From Terribacillus halophilus (GTDB lineage: Bacteria; Bacillota; Bacilli; Bacillales; Amphibacillaceae): a stretch of DNA of 64,000 bases. Below the pieces are notes generated by a model, which saw only the letters and a list, made by a program, of their open reading frames with translations, was not told the origin of the DNA and ran no database searches. Shown piece after piece: positions 17,486 through 26,777 of this stretch. Positions within the stretch are counted from its first letter, which is position 1; each line of letters begins with the position of its first letter. The stretch is from positions 2,388,587 through 2,452,586 of the forward strand of contig NZ_LT727828.1 of assembly GCF_900162685.1 (NCBI RefSeq), in the 5' to 3' direction. The position numbers and the translations under genes were made by a program.

Positions 17486-18346
17486 ATGGGCCAGTATGAT
17501 AACCTTAAAGCAGGCGAGAGAGGAGCAATGCTTAGCATCGCGGCTTACTTGGTGCTTTCATTTATTAAATTACTCGTTGCCTACATCGGAGATTCAGATG
17601 CCCTGCTGGCAGATGGCCTGAATAACACAACCGACGTTGTTGCTTCTGTCGCTGTACTGGCCGGATTAAGAATCTCACGTAAACCACCTGACTTGGATCA
17701 TAAGTATGGACATTTCCGTGCAGAAACGATTGCTTCACTTGTTGCTGCATTTATTATGATTTCTGTAGGTCTTCATGTATTACTTGATACACTTGAGCGG
17801 CTAATGCAACCCGACTACGTGCAGCCGGATATGCTGACAGGCTGGACTGCTATAGGATCAGCAATGGTCATGTGGGCGGTATATCGCTACAATCTTGCGT
17901 TAGCAAAGCGTATTCAAAGTCCAGCTTTAATGGCTGCAGCGCAAGACAACCGTTCGGATGGAATGGTTAGTATTGGCGCGTTTATCGGCATTTTTGGAGC
18001 CCAGTTCGGTTATTATTGGCTAGATCCACTGGCAGGATTCATCGTTGGGGTTTTAATTTGTAAAACAGCATGGGATATTTTCTATGATGCTACGTACTCC
18101 CTTACTGATGGTTATGATGTGGACAGGTTATTACAAATACGTCATACGATTGTGCAGGATGAGGATGTGTTGGAGGTCGTAGAAATAAAGGCGAGATTGC
18201 ATGGAAATCAATCTCTCGTTGATGTAATTATCCGAGTAGATGCCTCCCTCAATGTTGCCCAAGGACATGCCATAACTGAAAGACTGGAAAAGCTGCTCGC
18301 TAAGAAGCATGATATTTTCCATACATTGATTCATATCGAACCATAG
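17486..18346 (+). CDS. Cation diffusion facilitator family transporter
   Basis: A 286-residue divalent metal (Zn, Co, Mn or Fe) exporter exchanging metal for protons across the cytoplasmic membrane. The N-terminal six-helix domain has the metal-site pairs ALLADGLNNTTDV (helix 2) and DNRSDGMVS (helix 5). A cytoplasmic C-terminal domain (about 205-286) contains conserved HGNQSLVDVIIRVD. The DHKYGHFRAE loop is typical. The start at 17486 is chosen for the GAGGAAT site upstream. Confidence 0.92.
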   Translation: MGQYDNLKAGERGAMLSIAAYLVLSFIKLLVAYIGDSDALLADGLNNTTDVVASVAVLAGLRISRKPPDLDHKYGHFRAETIASLVAAFIMISVGLHVLLDTLERLMQPDYVQPDMLTGWTAIGSAMVMWAVYRYNLALAKRIQSPALMAAAQDNRSDGMVSIGAFIGIFGAQFGYYWLDPLAGFIVGVLICKTAWDIFYDATYSLTDGYDVDRLLQIRHTIVQDEDVLEVVEIKARLHGNQSLVDVIIRVDASLNVAQGHAITERLEKLLAKKHDIFHTLIHIEP

Positions 18347-18382
18347 AAAAAAGCCTATACCGTTTACTGGTATAGGCTTTCC
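18347..18382 (-). terminator. Terminator of map (also stem after the cation exporter)
   Basis: AAGCCTATACC/GGTATAGGCTT form an 11-12 bp stem (18351-18380). TTTTTT follows on the minus strand. It may act on both convergent genes. Confidence 0.8.
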
Positions 18383-18388
18383 ATATCT

Positions 18389-19144
18389 TTATTCCTCATC
18401 TTGATCTGTCAGGATAACAGGACCATCTTTCGTAATGACAATCGTATGCTCGTACTGAGCAGACAGAGACCCATCAACGGTACGCGCTGTCCAGTTATTA
18501 TCATCCATTTGACTGCCCCATTCCCCGATATTAAGCATCGGTTCGATTGTAATAACCATGCCTTCTTTCAAGCGCGGGCCTTTATTCGGCAAGCCAAAAT
18601 GCGGGATATGCGGATCTTCGTGGATAGTTGGCCCAATACCATGACCAGTAAAGTCACGTACGACAGAGTAGCCTTCTGCTTCTGCATATTGCTGGATTGC
18701 ATGACCAATATCCCCAATGCGAGAACCAGGAAGTGCCTTCTCAATTCCTTTGTATAAAGAATTCTTCGTTACTTCAAGCAAACGCTCCGCTGCTTCACTT
18801 ACTTCTCCAACCGCGTAAGTCCAAGCAGAATCAGCTAATCCGCCATTCAAGTTTACAACCATATCAATTGTTACAATATCTCCATTGTTCAATGGCTCGT
18901 TTCTCGGAAATCCGTGGCAGATTTCATCATTGATGGAAGCACATGTTGCATAAGCGTAGCCATTGTAGCCTTTCTGCTCAGCAGTAGCACCATGCTTTTC
19001 CAAATAGCTCTCTACAAATTGGTCGATTTCCATCGTTGTAATACCGGGTTTAATCATATTGCGAATTTCTTTATGAATAGCAGCAAGCAGCTTGCCCGCT
19101 GCTCGCATCATTTCTATTTCACGCGCACTCTTACGATTAATCAT
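18389..19144 (-). CDS. map: Type I methionine aminopeptidase
   Basis: This enzyme removes the initiator methionine from nascent proteins. The 251-residue product has the five metal ligands in their usual contexts: DMVVNLNGGLADSA, GHGIGPTIHEDPHIPHFG, IEPML and the C-terminal YEHTI. It stands alone rather than in the ribosomal protein operon (adk-map-infA), so it is likely the second, YflG/MapB-type copy. GGAAGAG precedes the ATG. Confidence 0.92.
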   Translation of the reverse strand: MINRKSAREIEMMRAAGKLLAAIHKEIRNMIKPGITTMEIDQFVESYLEKHGATAEQKGYNGYAYATCASINDEICHGFPRNEPLNNGDIVTIDMVVNLNGGLADSAWTYAVGEVSEAAERLLEVTKNSLYKGIEKALPGSRIGDIGHAIQQYAEAEGYSVVRDFTGHGIGPTIHEDPHIPHFGLPNKGPRLKEGMVITIEPMLNIGEWGSQMDDNNWTARTVDGSLSAQYEHTIVITKDGPVILTDQDEE

Positions 19145-19241
19145 TCGTTTCTCTTCCTTTCTGACGACAATGCTTCCTAATCCATTATAGAGTGTATCAT
19201 ATTATGCCAATACGGTTAAATTGTTACGCTGCTTATTTTAG

Positions 19242-19664
19242 TCAGTCCAGCTCCTCATTTCCCTTTATATTGGAATGATTGGCAATGAGCAGTGCACAAA
19301 CAAGAAGTACGATAGCCATCGCATACAACAAAATTGTCAACGGGTTTTCATGGTCAATAATAATTAAGCGGATGATGGCTGTGATACCGATGTAAATGAA
19401 GTATCGAAGCGGAAAATGATAGTCATGTGTGAAGTATTTAATTATCAAACTGATAAACTCAAAATAAAGGAAATAAACTATAATTCCTTCTGCGAGATAA
19501 AAATACGTAACTTCTTCGTTACGAATTAGCAGCACATCAAAAATAAATACTGTCTTTTTTAATAGAAAGACAACCAAAATCATCGCAAGGATGGTTAATG
19601 TGATATTAAGTACTGTCTGTAGCAAAACGGCAATCAATGCAGTCTTCTTTTGTAACTCCCGCAT
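19242..19664 (-). CDS. psiE: PsiE family membrane protein
   Basis: A 140-residue protein with four hydrophobic helices. The pattern matches the phosphate-starvation-inducible PsiE family, with conserved LIRNEEVTYFYLAEGIIVYFLYFEFISL in the centre, split here between residues of helices 2 and 3. The start is set at 19664, where a GGGGGGAT site precedes the ATG. No pho-type regulatory sequence was identified and the molecular role is unknown. Confidence 0.82.
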   Translation of the reverse strand: MRELQKKTALIAVLLQTVLNITLTILAMILVVFLLKKTVFIFDVLLIRNEEVTYFYLAEGIIVYFLYFEFISLIIKYFTHDYHFPLRYFIYIGITAIIRLIIIDHENPLTILLYAMAIVLLVCALLIANHSNIKGNEELD

Positions 19665-19808
19665 AGCTATCCCCCCTGAGCTTGTCTTAAATATATTGAC
19701 TGACACGATAGGATATGCGAAGTCATATAAGCTTTTTTTATAGAAAATACGCTTGAACAATTGGAAGATAACAGACAGAATGGAAGTATCAGACAGGAGG
19801 TTGAAGCA

Positions 19809-20531
19809 TTGATACAACTTGATCACGTCCATAAACAATACGGCAGTAAGAAAGCTGTCAACGACATTCATTTAACCATTCCAAGCGGAAAGATTTTCGG
19901 TTTTCTCGGACCCAATGGTGCTGGCAAATCCACTACCATTAAAATGGTGACAGGTATTCTGCCTATTGATTCAGGTTCTATCACAATAAACGGCAAAGAC
20001 ATCTCGACCAATACGATAGCAGCAAAGCATGAATTTGGTTATGTGCCGGATAGTCCTGATTTATTTTTACGGCTGAATGGTATTGACTATCTACATTTTA
20101 TTGGGGATATATACGGAATATCAGCAGACGATCGAACTGCACGAATTGAGGAATATGCCAATATGTTCAGCATTTATGAAGCACTTAGCGATCAGATTAA
20201 AACATATTCACACGGCATGCGGCAGAAATTGTTCATTACCGGTATGCTCGTTCAGCAGCCATCTGTCTGGATTCTTGATGAACCAATGACCGGTCTTGAT
20301 CCAAAGTCTTCTTATCAGCTGAAAGAATTAATGCGGCAGCACACAGCAAAAGGAAATACCGTCTTCTTCTCTTCTCATGTGCTCGAGGTTGTCGAACAGT
20401 TATGTGATGAAGTGGCTATTATCCGTAAAGGAGAACTGTTGTTTCATGGTACATTGCCGAAAATGAGAGAAAAATTCCACTCTGATGAAAGCTTGGAGCA
20501 TATCTTCCTGGAGCTGACACAAGATGCATAA
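19809..20531 (+). CDS. ABC transporter ATP-binding protein
   Basis: A 240-residue ABC ATPase with Walker A GPNGAGKST (about residues 37-45), signature YSHGMRQK (about 135-142) and Walker B WILDEPMTGLD (about 156-166). The start is TTG at 19809, with a perfect AGGAGG 8 bases upstream; the longer frame from 19761 lacks a site. It overlaps the permease gene by 8 bases, so the two form one exporter. It resembles ABC-2 type drug or envelope exporters; the substrate is unknown. Confidence 0.9.
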   Translation: MIQLDHVHKQYGSKKAVNDIHLTIPSGKIFGFLGPNGAGKSTTIKMVTGILPIDSGSITINGKDISTNTIAAKHEFGYVPDSPDLFLRLNGIDYLHFIGDIYGISADDRTARIEEYANMFSIYEALSDQIKTYSHGMRQKLFITGMLVQQPSVWILDEPMTGLDPKSSYQLKELMRQHTAKGNTVFFSSHVLEVVEQLCDEVAIIRKGELLFHGTLPKMREKFHSDESLEHIFLELTQDA

Positions 20532-22158
20532 ACCGATTCGTGCGCTCATTCGTATTCAGTTGAAAATGCAGTATCACAATGTATTTAAAAAACCGAGCGT
20601 CATCATCGGCTTCGTTTTCGGGTTATTAGGAATACTCTTTTTAGGGCTCATGTTAGGCGGATTTGTCCTGCAAGTAATTGATTTAATTTACACAATGCTC
20701 GAACCGTCAGGAAATTCGGATATTATTTTAGGCTCTCTATTTCTCATGAATTTCATCGTTGTGCTTCTTTTGTCATTAACTTTAATTATGAATGGTTTTT
20801 ACTTTACCGAAGATATCACCTCTTTCCTGCACTTTCCTGTACATTCCTATCAATTGCTAATCGCTAAATCAGTGAACCCGCTTGTTTATGTTTACCTAGT
20901 TACGGCGGCGACGTATTTCCCTGTCAGCATGTACTATGGTGTTTTGTCTGGTGCAGGAATCGTATATTCTATTTTCGCACTGCTCCTATTTTTCGTTATT
21001 CCAATTATTCCTTATTCACTGGCATCCGTCATCGTCATGTTTGCGATGCAGTTTGTAAATAAAGGAAAGAACAAAGATAGAAGCAAAGTAATCGGCGGGA
21101 TTCTCGGCTTTATCTTGCTGATTTTGTTAAATATAGTACTTCGCTTACAGCACGATCCAGAAAAAGTTGCCGAAACTATTGCTTCCAGTGCAGAAGGTGG
21201 CGGGATGCTGCAAATGGCTACTATGTATTATCCTCCTGCATGGCTCATGACAAACCAATTGACAACAGACAGCTTGTGGATGAGATTGTTGTACTTGATT
21301 ATCGTTCTAGTGATTGCCTTAGTTTCGTTTTGGCTGTTTTATGCAGCATCACAAAAGCTATATTTGAAAGGTGCGTTAGGGCTGAATACTGGATCAGGTA
21401 AACAATTTAACGGCAAAGGACTGTACCGCAAACAAACCTCAGTTGTTCACGCTTACCGCAAAAAGGAAATACAGACTATCTTTCGCACACCAACATTCTT
21501 TCTGCAATGTGTCGCTGGCACACTTATTATGCCGGCTTTATTAGTCGTCATTGTTTTCATGGGTGATTTTACTTCTGCCGCTTCTTTGGCAAAAAGCTTG
21601 GACGGCAGCGGCCTTTACGTTGCCATACTAGCAGTAAACATTCTTACAATAGGACTAAATCCAGTAAGTATTGTGAGCTTTTCAAAAGACGGTCACAGCT
21701 GGGAAGCCCATCTTTTCCTGCCGTTGAAAATGTGGCAAATTGTTTTGGCCAAGCTGCAAGCCGCCTTTTTAATCAATCTTTTACCGATCACCGTCATGTT
21801 CCTCGTTGCCGTTTTTGTTTTGCAGCTGACTATTTGGCAAGCCATGCTTTGGCTGTTTCTCGCTTTGTTAGTAAATGCAGCTGTGACAATTATCGGGATG
21901 CTCAGTGATCTGTTTTATCCTAAACTAGGCTGGTCAGAGGAGACAGAATTGTTCCAAAACAGACTCGCAAGCCTCATTGCCATTGTTCTTTCTGTTGGCT
22001 CCTTAGGTATTTTGATTGCATTGTTGCTTGTACTGAACATGCAGATGTTTGTTTCGCTGCTTTTCACAGTTTTATATATCAGCTTGCTTGTTGCTGCATT
22101 ATTGTACACTGTCAGCCGGCTGCTGCGGTCTGCAAATCGCACAACGCTGACAAAGTAA
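20524..22158 (+). CDS. ABC transporter permease (ABC-2/putative exporter type)
   Basis: A 544-residue integral membrane protein with about 12 hydrophobic segments. It is the partner of the upstream ATPase, whose stop codon lies within its first codons. The large size and internal two-fold pattern resemble the 'putative ABC exporter' permeases of Firmicutes. A cytoplasmic loop at about residues 290-320 is basic. A strong terminator follows. Confidence 0.82.
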   Translation: MHKPIRALIRIQLKMQYHNVFKKPSVIIGFVFGLLGILFLGLMLGGFVLQVIDLIYTMLEPSGNSDIILGSLFLMNFIVVLLLSLTLIMNGFYFTEDITSFLHFPVHSYQLLIAKSVNPLVYVYLVTAATYFPVSMYYGVLSGAGIVYSIFALLLFFVIPIIPYSLASVIVMFAMQFVNKGKNKDRSKVIGGILGFILLILLNIVLRLQHDPEKVAETIASSAEGGGMLQMATMYYPPAWLMTNQLTTDSLWMRLLYLIIVLVIALVSFWLFYAASQKLYLKGALGLNTGSGKQFNGKGLYRKQTSVVHAYRKKEIQTIFRTPTFFLQCVAGTLIMPALLVVIVFMGDFTSAASLAKSLDGSGLYVAILAVNILTIGLNPVSIVSFSKDGHSWEAHLFLPLKMWQIVLAKLQAAFLINLLPITVMFLVAVFVLQLTIWQAMLWLFLALLVNAAVTIIGMLSDLFYPKLGWSEETELFQNRLASLIAIVLSVGSLGILIALLLVLNMQMFVSLLFTVLYISLLVAALLYTVSRLLRSANRTTLTK

Positions 22159-22160
22159 AA

Positions 22161-22199
22161 AAGAAGCTTTGCATAATTTCATGCAAAGCTTCTTTTTTG
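22161..22199. terminator. Strong bidirectional terminator
   Basis: A 14-bp perfect stem (22161-22174 with 22181-22194) with a 6-base loop and T runs on both strands. It separates the rightward ABC genes from leftward yjcZ. Confidence 0.88.
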
Positions 22200-22207
22200 T
22201 TTATATA

Positions 22208-22345
22208 TTAATAACAGCAGCCACTGCCGTATCCATAATCGTAATTGTTGCCACCTACATAGCAAGAACCAACGATAATTAAAAGAATAAACAATACAAC
22301 GAGAAATGCGAAACCGAAACCTTCATTTCCATTTTCTTTGGACAT
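22208..22345 (-). CDS. YjcZ family sporulation protein
   Basis: A 45-residue protein found by reading the minus strand. The N terminus is MSKENGNEGFGFAF. One membrane helix (LVVLFILLIIVGSCYVGG) follows, and then a tail rich in tyrosine, glycine and cysteine, ending YGSGCCY. This build defines the YjcZ family of small spore proteins. GGGGGAAG lies before the ATG. Function is unknown; the family is expressed late in sporulation. Confidence 0.88.
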   Translation of the reverse strand: MSKENGNEGFGFAFLVVLFILLIIVGSCYVGGNNYDYGYGSGCCY

Positions 22346-22426
22346 CAGTACTTCCCCCTTTTCCTACAGGATAATGTATCGTATGTACACCACCTAGAAA
22401 AGGAAAGGGCGGATACCCAGTTCAGC

Positions 22427-23182
22427 TTAAACATAATCCTTCACAGCATATCGTTTGCCATTTTCTATACTTTCTCCTGTGAGAATATCCACAAGCACGC
22501 CTCCTACAAACATTGGGTCACGTAATGACTTGTTCGTGACATAGTCTTTGAACTTCTGAACATCCTGAAACTGTTCCGGCTCACTGGACCGAATATCAGC
22601 CTGCATATCTGTATCCATAATTCCTGGGTTATAAGCAATGGCGATATTACCGGAGTCTGCCTCACTTTCTTCCAAGGCAACCGTTTCCGTATAACGGTTC
22701 AATCCAGCCTTCGATGTACTATAAGCGCTCCAGCCATGTACCGAACGTTCAGCTGCGCCAGAAGTGACATTTACGATTACTAACGGTATGTTATATGTTT
22801 TTGCATACTTTAAGAAAATGGAGCAAGCAAGTATCGGCGCCGTCAGATTAATCGCCAGATGCGCTTCCAGTTCCTGCAGACTATAAGCATCAGCAGTTGC
22901 TATAGGACCGACCACACCAGCATTATTAATTAAGTACACTGTGTCCTTAGCGGTTGAAAATATGTTCGCGGCTAAGTCCTCAAAAATTTGCGCACACGCC
23001 GCTGTATCCTGTAAGTCTCCATAACGATATGCATAACTAGCATTTCCCTTCCCTTCATAGGAAGGAAGCGTATTACTGTCTTTTCTCGCGACACCAATCA
23101 CGCTGATTTCCTTATCCATTAAATGCTTCGCAATTGCTTCTCCCAACCCGCGGGATGTTCCTGTCACTACTGCTGTTTTCAT
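22427..23182 (-). CDS. Short-chain dehydrogenase/reductase, YueD-like
   Basis: A 251-residue NAD(P)-dependent oxidoreductase. It has the Rossmann motif TGTSRGLG (residues 8-15), NNAGV (about 87-91), and catalytic Ser with Tyr-x-x-x-Lys in WSAYSTSKAGL (about 155-163). Overall it resembles the benzil reductases (YueD group) that form (S)-benzoin, but the physiological substrate is unknown. The ATG overlaps the stop of the upstream mug gene, so the two are translationally coupled. Confidence 0.85.
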   Translation of the reverse strand: MKTAVVTGTSRGLGEAIAKHLMDKEISVIGVARKDSNTLPSYEGKGNASYAYRYGDLQDTAACAQIFEDLAANIFSTAKDTVYLINNAGVVGPIATADAYSLQELEAHLAINLTAPILACSIFLKYAKTYNIPLVIVNVTSGAAERSVHGWSAYSTSKAGLNRYTETVALEESEADSGNIAIAYNPGIMDTDMQADIRSSEPEQFQDVQKFKDYVTNKSLRDPMFVGGVLVDILTGESIENGKRYAVKDYV

Positions 23183-23709
23183 TTAATCTCCTCCTCTATA
23201 TCCTTTAGGACAGCTGGTAATTCCGCATAAATGTGCACAATGTCAGCCATCGGCATTCGTACAAGTCCGCTTGAAGATGGAGCAACAAATTCAACTACAT
23301 TAGAAGTAACCGAAGACTTTTGTAAGCCCCAGTTCGTCTGTTTCACTTTTCCATACTGCTGATAAACACCTTTTCCGACAAAGCATGCGATCTTCGGCTG
23401 GTAGTGAGCTAACTTCTCCCGAAGCAGCTCTGCACCTTCTATGTATTCTTCTTTCGTAATATCAGCGGCTGCCTTCGACGGCCTAGCCACGATATTTGTA
23501 AAGCCTATTCCCTTTTCAAGCAATTCCCGATCTTCGTAAGGCTCATATTTACGATCTGTAATACCCGCTTGATAGAGAATGTTCCAGAAGCGGTTATTGC
23601 GATTTGCGTAATGATGACCAGTTTCCGCAGATCGTACACTTGGATTGAATCCAATAAATAAAAGCCGCAGCCCCTTCTTTAAATGATCCGGTATTGGTTC
23701 AAGCTTCAT
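23179..23709 (-). CDS. mug: Mug-type G/U mismatch-specific DNA glycosylase
   Basis: A 176-residue member of the TDG/MUG uracil-DNA glycosylase superfamily, which excises uracil or damaged bases opposite guanine. Motif 1 is GFNPSVRSAETGHHYANRNN (about residues 20-39), with the catalytic-site Asn of family 2. The DNA-intercalating motif appears as APSSSGL (about 143-149). A GGAGGTG site precedes ATG. It forms a two-gene operon with the dehydrogenase downstream. Confidence 0.88.
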   Translation of the reverse strand: MKLEPIPDHLKKGLRLLFIGFNPSVRSAETGHHYANRNNRFWNILYQAGITDRKYEPYEDRELLEKGIGFTNIVARPSKAAADITKEEYIEGAELLREKLAHYQPKIACFVGKGVYQQYGKVKQTNWGLQKSSVTSNVVEFVAPSSSGLVRMPMADIVHIYAELPAVLKDIEEEIK

Positions 23710-23756
23710 CTCAGCACCTCCATCTTCCTACATTGTAGCTTTGACTACTTGCAGAC

Positions 23757-23790
23757 GCAAAAAGAAGCACAGCTTATCAGCTGTGCCTCT
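23757..23790 (-). terminator. Terminator of the C39-like protease gene
   Basis: GCACAGCT/AGCTGTGC (23767-23786) form an 8-bp perfect stem with a 4-base loop. TTCTTTTT follows on the minus strand. Confidence 0.8.
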
Positions 23791-24545
23791 TACTTATCAA
23801 TGTAAATAGCCTGGCTGCCTAGCTGTTTCCAAGCCTTTTCAAAATTCTCCCTGTCTACTTCTTGGTTTTTCTGTCCATACGGATTATTAAGCAATACCGT
23901 ATCCTCCGTATAGCCTGTGACTGCCACACTATGAACACTGTATGTGACATCTGCTTCCCCATTAGGTGTTTCCCAAGTCTCCATATCACCAGTCTGTGTG
24001 AAATTTACGGTGGTAACAATCCATACCGGGTTACCTTGATCGAGCGGTTCGTAAATAGCTTCTTTTACTGTCTCTCCCGTTTTATCAACAGCTTTGTCAC
24101 CCGCTATTTTTTTAGCAAGATCCATGATAGGTCCGTGATAAACACCAAGCCCTGGTCCATTCTGCATGTCACCGACAAATCCTTTGTTCGGGTTTCCTCG
24201 AAGCCCGTTATCATATTGCAGCGGGACATATGGGATTTGTTCAGCTAATTCATTCTTTGTCACATCATAACCCGCATATAAGAGAATCATTGCTAAACTC
24301 GTCACTTCACACCCATTATATAAACGCGGCGCATCCATTTGGTTTAAAAGCGGAACATCTAAAGGTCCGTCTTTAACCGCAGAAAGCTCTGGTACTTCCT
24401 CTTTAATAGCTGCTTTATACTTTCTAGCAGCAATATCCGTTGCTTCCGCCCGCAATTCGTCTGATCTGTTTTGGTACGTAAGCACTGCCAGAACAAGCGC
24501 TATCACTGCCAGTGTACCAAGCATGATTACATATTTGTTTTTCAT
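23790..24545 (-). CDS. C39-like cysteine protease family protein, membrane anchored
   Basis: A 251-residue protein with an N-terminal signal anchor (about residues 5-22) and a papain-like peptidase_C39_2 domain. The catalytic cysteine is in YNGCEVTSLAM (about residue 78). The histidine is in VHSVAVTGY (about 205) and the third residue is in LLNNPYG. An 80-residue helical linker separates anchor and domain. Its extracellular substrate is unknown. It is monocistronic with a terminator. Confidence 0.82.
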   Translation of the reverse strand: MKNKYVIMLGTLAVIALVLAVLTYQNRSDELRAEATDIAARKYKAAIKEEVPELSAVKDGPLDVPLLNQMDAPRLYNGCEVTSLAMILLYAGYDVTKNELAEQIPYVPLQYDNGLRGNPNKGFVGDMQNGPGLGVYHGPIMDLAKKIAGDKAVDKTGETVKEAIYEPLDQGNPVWIVTTVNFTQTGDMETWETPNGEADVTYSVHSVAVTGYTEDTVLLNNPYGQKNQEVDRENFEKAWKQLGSQAIYIDK

Positions 24546-24680
24546 ATATTCTCTCCTGTCAAAAGGATCACCAGGTTTACTATCTATTATAAATTAACCT
24601 ATACCGCCGGAACAATATACATGAATTATGTTTAATAAAAAATTACGATGCACCACATACTAATGCTTGAGGTGATTACG

Positions 24681-24815
24681 ATGCCAAAAAACAACAGCCG
24701 TAATAAAAATGCGGCTACAAGCGTAAATAAGCAAGGACTTACGGAAGACACAGCCAATCAAGAGCCGAAAAGCCAGCTTGAACAGCGTGCCAAGAAAAAG
24801 AATACAAAAATATAA
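24681..24815 (+). CDS. sspL: Small acid-soluble spore protein L (SspL-like)
   Basis: A 44-residue, very hydrophilic protein, read from ATG at 24681 behind TGAGGTGA. The C-terminal segment PKSQLEQRAKKKNTKI closely parallels the end of B. subtilis SspL (PKTELEERAKKSNTKR, from memory), and the size agrees (42). SspL is a minor forespore-specific protein. It is followed directly by a bidirectional terminator. It is too short for most ORF callers. Confidence 0.75.
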   Translation: MPKNNSRNKNAATSVNKQGLTEDTANQEPKSQLEQRAKKKNTKI

Positions 24816-24816
24816 A

Positions 24817-24850
24817 AAAACACAGCCTCAACATGAGGCTGTGTACATTA
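24817..24850. terminator. Bidirectional terminator between sspL and a methyltransferase gene
   Basis: A 10-bp perfect stem CACAGCCTCA/TGAGGCTGTG (24821-24843) with a 3-base loop, flanked by A and T runs on both sides. Confidence 0.82.
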
Positions 24851-25507
24851 TTTTTTTCTTGCAACGACAAACCAAGACTGCACATCTTTCTCTGCACCTC
24901 GCTCAAAATCAATTCGCTGATTATGAAGTGTCATTTCAACAATCTGGTAATCATCTTGAAGCATCTCTTGCAATTCGTTTTCATGGAAGAAATGCATGAT
25001 TCGATTCTCCACTAGGAAGGTATCTTTCTCCAATTCCACACCTGCGCCATAGTATTTTTCATCTCTCGCTGACAAACAGGAGAATATCAAAAGTCCATTT
25101 TTACGCAAATGAGAAGTGAAATGATGAAAAAGGTTTTCTCTTTCTTCCCCTGTATACATATGAAGTATGTTTGATAAATAAATGCCATCGAATCTTTCTG
25201 TCGAAGGAAAAGGTAAATTCAAATAATCTCCGACAAAATGCTTTACATTGGACAATCCAACTGCCTTTGCATGATTACTGGCACGTTCAATTGCCACTTC
25301 TGAAATATCGCAAGCTGTTACATGGAAAGCATATTCTCCAAAGAAGTTACTGTTTCTTCCATACCCGCAGCCTGGTACGAACAGCCGCTTTGCCTGGTCT
25401 GCTGCAAAATATGGATATGCCATCACTGCTGATGGTGTTGCTTCCGTTCCCCAAATGTCCCCTGCTTCAAAACGATTATTCCAATAGGTTTGTAACGTTA
25501 TACCCAC
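24848..25507 (-). CDS. Class I SAM-dependent methyltransferase
   Basis: A 219-residue soluble methyltransferase with the SAM-binding motif FVPGCGYGRNSNFF (about residues 43-56, glycine-rich loop) and an acidic loop CDISEVAIERA. The N terminus (YWNNRFEAGDIWG) resembles tellurite/thiopurine methyltransferase-like proteins. The start is GTG at 25507 after GGGGGA. The substrate cannot be told. Confidence 0.82.
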   Translation of the reverse strand: MGITLQTYWNNRFEAGDIWGTEATPSAVMAYPYFAADQAKRLFVPGCGYGRNSNFFGEYAFHVTACDISEVAIERASNHAKAVGLSNVKHFVGDYLNLPFPSTERFDGIYLSNILHMYTGEERENLFHHFTSHLRKNGLLIFSCLSARDEKYYGAGVELEKDTFLVENRIMHFFHENELQEMLQDDYQIVEMTLHNQRIDFERGAEKDVQSWFVVARKK

Positions 25508-25663
25508 AGTGCCATTTCCCCCAGCATAGAGTGTTATACATTGTTTCAGTAAATTACTTTACAAAGAATTTACTAGACATAGTGTAACATGTTTAGACAA
25601 TGTTTAAAGGTTATTTTCTGAAAAAAAATGTAAAGAAATAATCACTACAATTTGTGCACTTTT

Positions 25664-26185
25664 TCACTTATACCATTCTTCTCGAAGCAGCCCCATCCGA
25701 ATAGAATCATAGTATTCACCGTTGTAATATCGGCATTTCCGCATCCGAGCTTCCAATGTCATGTTAAGCTTTTCTCCCAGCCGCATCATACGTTTATTTC
25801 CAGACCATGTTGTATACCCTACTCGCACAATTGGCATGGTGTCGAATAAATGAGTGATCCACTGTTCAAATGCTGCTGTTCCGTAGCCGCCATTCCAGTA
25901 AGCTGGATCAAATATAGTTATACCCATCTCCAGCCATCTGGACGGTTTGTGTTCCCAATAATAGCTGACAGTCCCAATGACTGTTCCGTTAGTCTCTATC
26001 ACCCATTGATCTGGCGAGTGCTCACCAAATTGGTAGCTAGCCAAAAAGTCCTCTTTTGTTTTGTGCGTCAACGGAAAATAGGGAGCATCCCACTTTTTCC
26101 ATTCCGGTTCCTGTTCTCCATATTTCAGTTTCCATAAAAGGGCTCCTTCTTCTTCTCTTGGCGGTCTAATTTTCACATCAGTCAT
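25664..26185 (-). CDS. GNAT family N-acetyltransferase (RimJ/RimL type)
   Basis: A 173-residue acetyltransferase. The acetyl-CoA region is around WLEMGITIFDPAYWNGGYGT, with NGGYGT as the pyrophosphate-binding loop (about residues 98-103). The downstream segment RVGYTTWSGNKRMMRLGEKL is typical of RimJ/RimL-like enzymes. It overlaps the nucleotidyltransferase gene by 8 bases. Those two and the alkyltransferase-like gene form one operon. The acceptor is unknown. Confidence 0.85.
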   Translation of the reverse strand: MTDVKIRPPREEEGALLWKLKYGEQEPEWKKWDAPYFPLTHKTKEDFLASYQFGEHSPDQWVIETNGTVIGTVSYYWEHKPSRWLEMGITIFDPAYWNGGYGTAAFEQWITHLFDTMPIVRVGYTTWSGNKRMMRLGEKLNMTLEARMRKCRYYNGEYYDSIRMGLLREEWYK

Positions 26186-26777
26186 TTATATATTCCTCCA
26201 TTCGGACACGCGGCCACAACCGTTGCCAATTCTTTTTGTTAACTCTTTCAAGGTAGATAGAATGATACGGTGCGCTTTTCACATAAAGAGGCGTCGGCGC
26301 AATACGACAAGCGAGCAGATCATTTACCCCAAATGGTGCAATTAATTGTAGTTCGCCATCCTCTAATTTCACCCCAATACTTGTAGCTGTTTCTGGATAG
26401 CAAGCAATTGCATGCGCTGTATCACGAAAAGCAGGCATCTGATTGATTTGATGCATTCTCGCTTGGTTTTTCACGGACCATGGTACACCAGGCATCACTT
26501 TTGCAAGCATGTTTTCAAGTTCTTTCTCGGCTGCTTTGTCTGTATCTGCTGCATCAAAATAAACAACATCCACGTCTGTAGGCGGCGTTCGTTCTATGTA
26601 ATCATGCTGCACATCCCATGCCTTTGCTCTGACAAACCCTGCACTTATGCAGTAATCAGGAAGCTCTAGCTTGGCTGCTGTTTCCAGTATTGACATCATC
26701 CATATATCTTGTTTGATTGCTTCTAGTAAGTCAGCTTCCGTCTGCAGCTGACAAGCGTGAGGGTTATCTAGGTTCAT
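26178..26777 (-). CDS. Nucleotidyltransferase family protein (COG3575-like)
   Basis: A 199-residue protein. SAGFVRAKAWD (about residues 45-55) followed by PPTDVDVVYFD (about 65-75) matches the short nucleotidyltransferase-fold family earlier called DUF925, with the DVDV acidic pair as the metal site. The role is unknown. GGAGGAG precedes the ATG, and the gene overlaps both neighbours (alkyltransferase-like upstream, GNAT downstream), showing a tight operon. Confidence 0.78.
   Translation of the reverse strand: MNLDNPHACQLQTEADLLEAIKQDIWMMSILETAAKLELPDYCISAGFVRAKAWDVQHDYIERTPPTDVDVVYFDAADTDKAAEKELENMLAKVMPGVPWSVKNQARMHQINQMPAFRDTAHAIACYPETATSIGVKLEDGELQLIAPFGVNDLLACRIAPTPLYVKSAPYHSIYLERVNKKNWQRLWPRVRMEEYIND

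Noticed and set aside
20524..22158. Idea that the ABC pair at 19.8-22.2 kb belongs to the two-component module at 29-34 kb
   Set aside because: No 11-bp-phased CTTAA repeats were found upstream of 19809, and the permease is of a different, much larger type.
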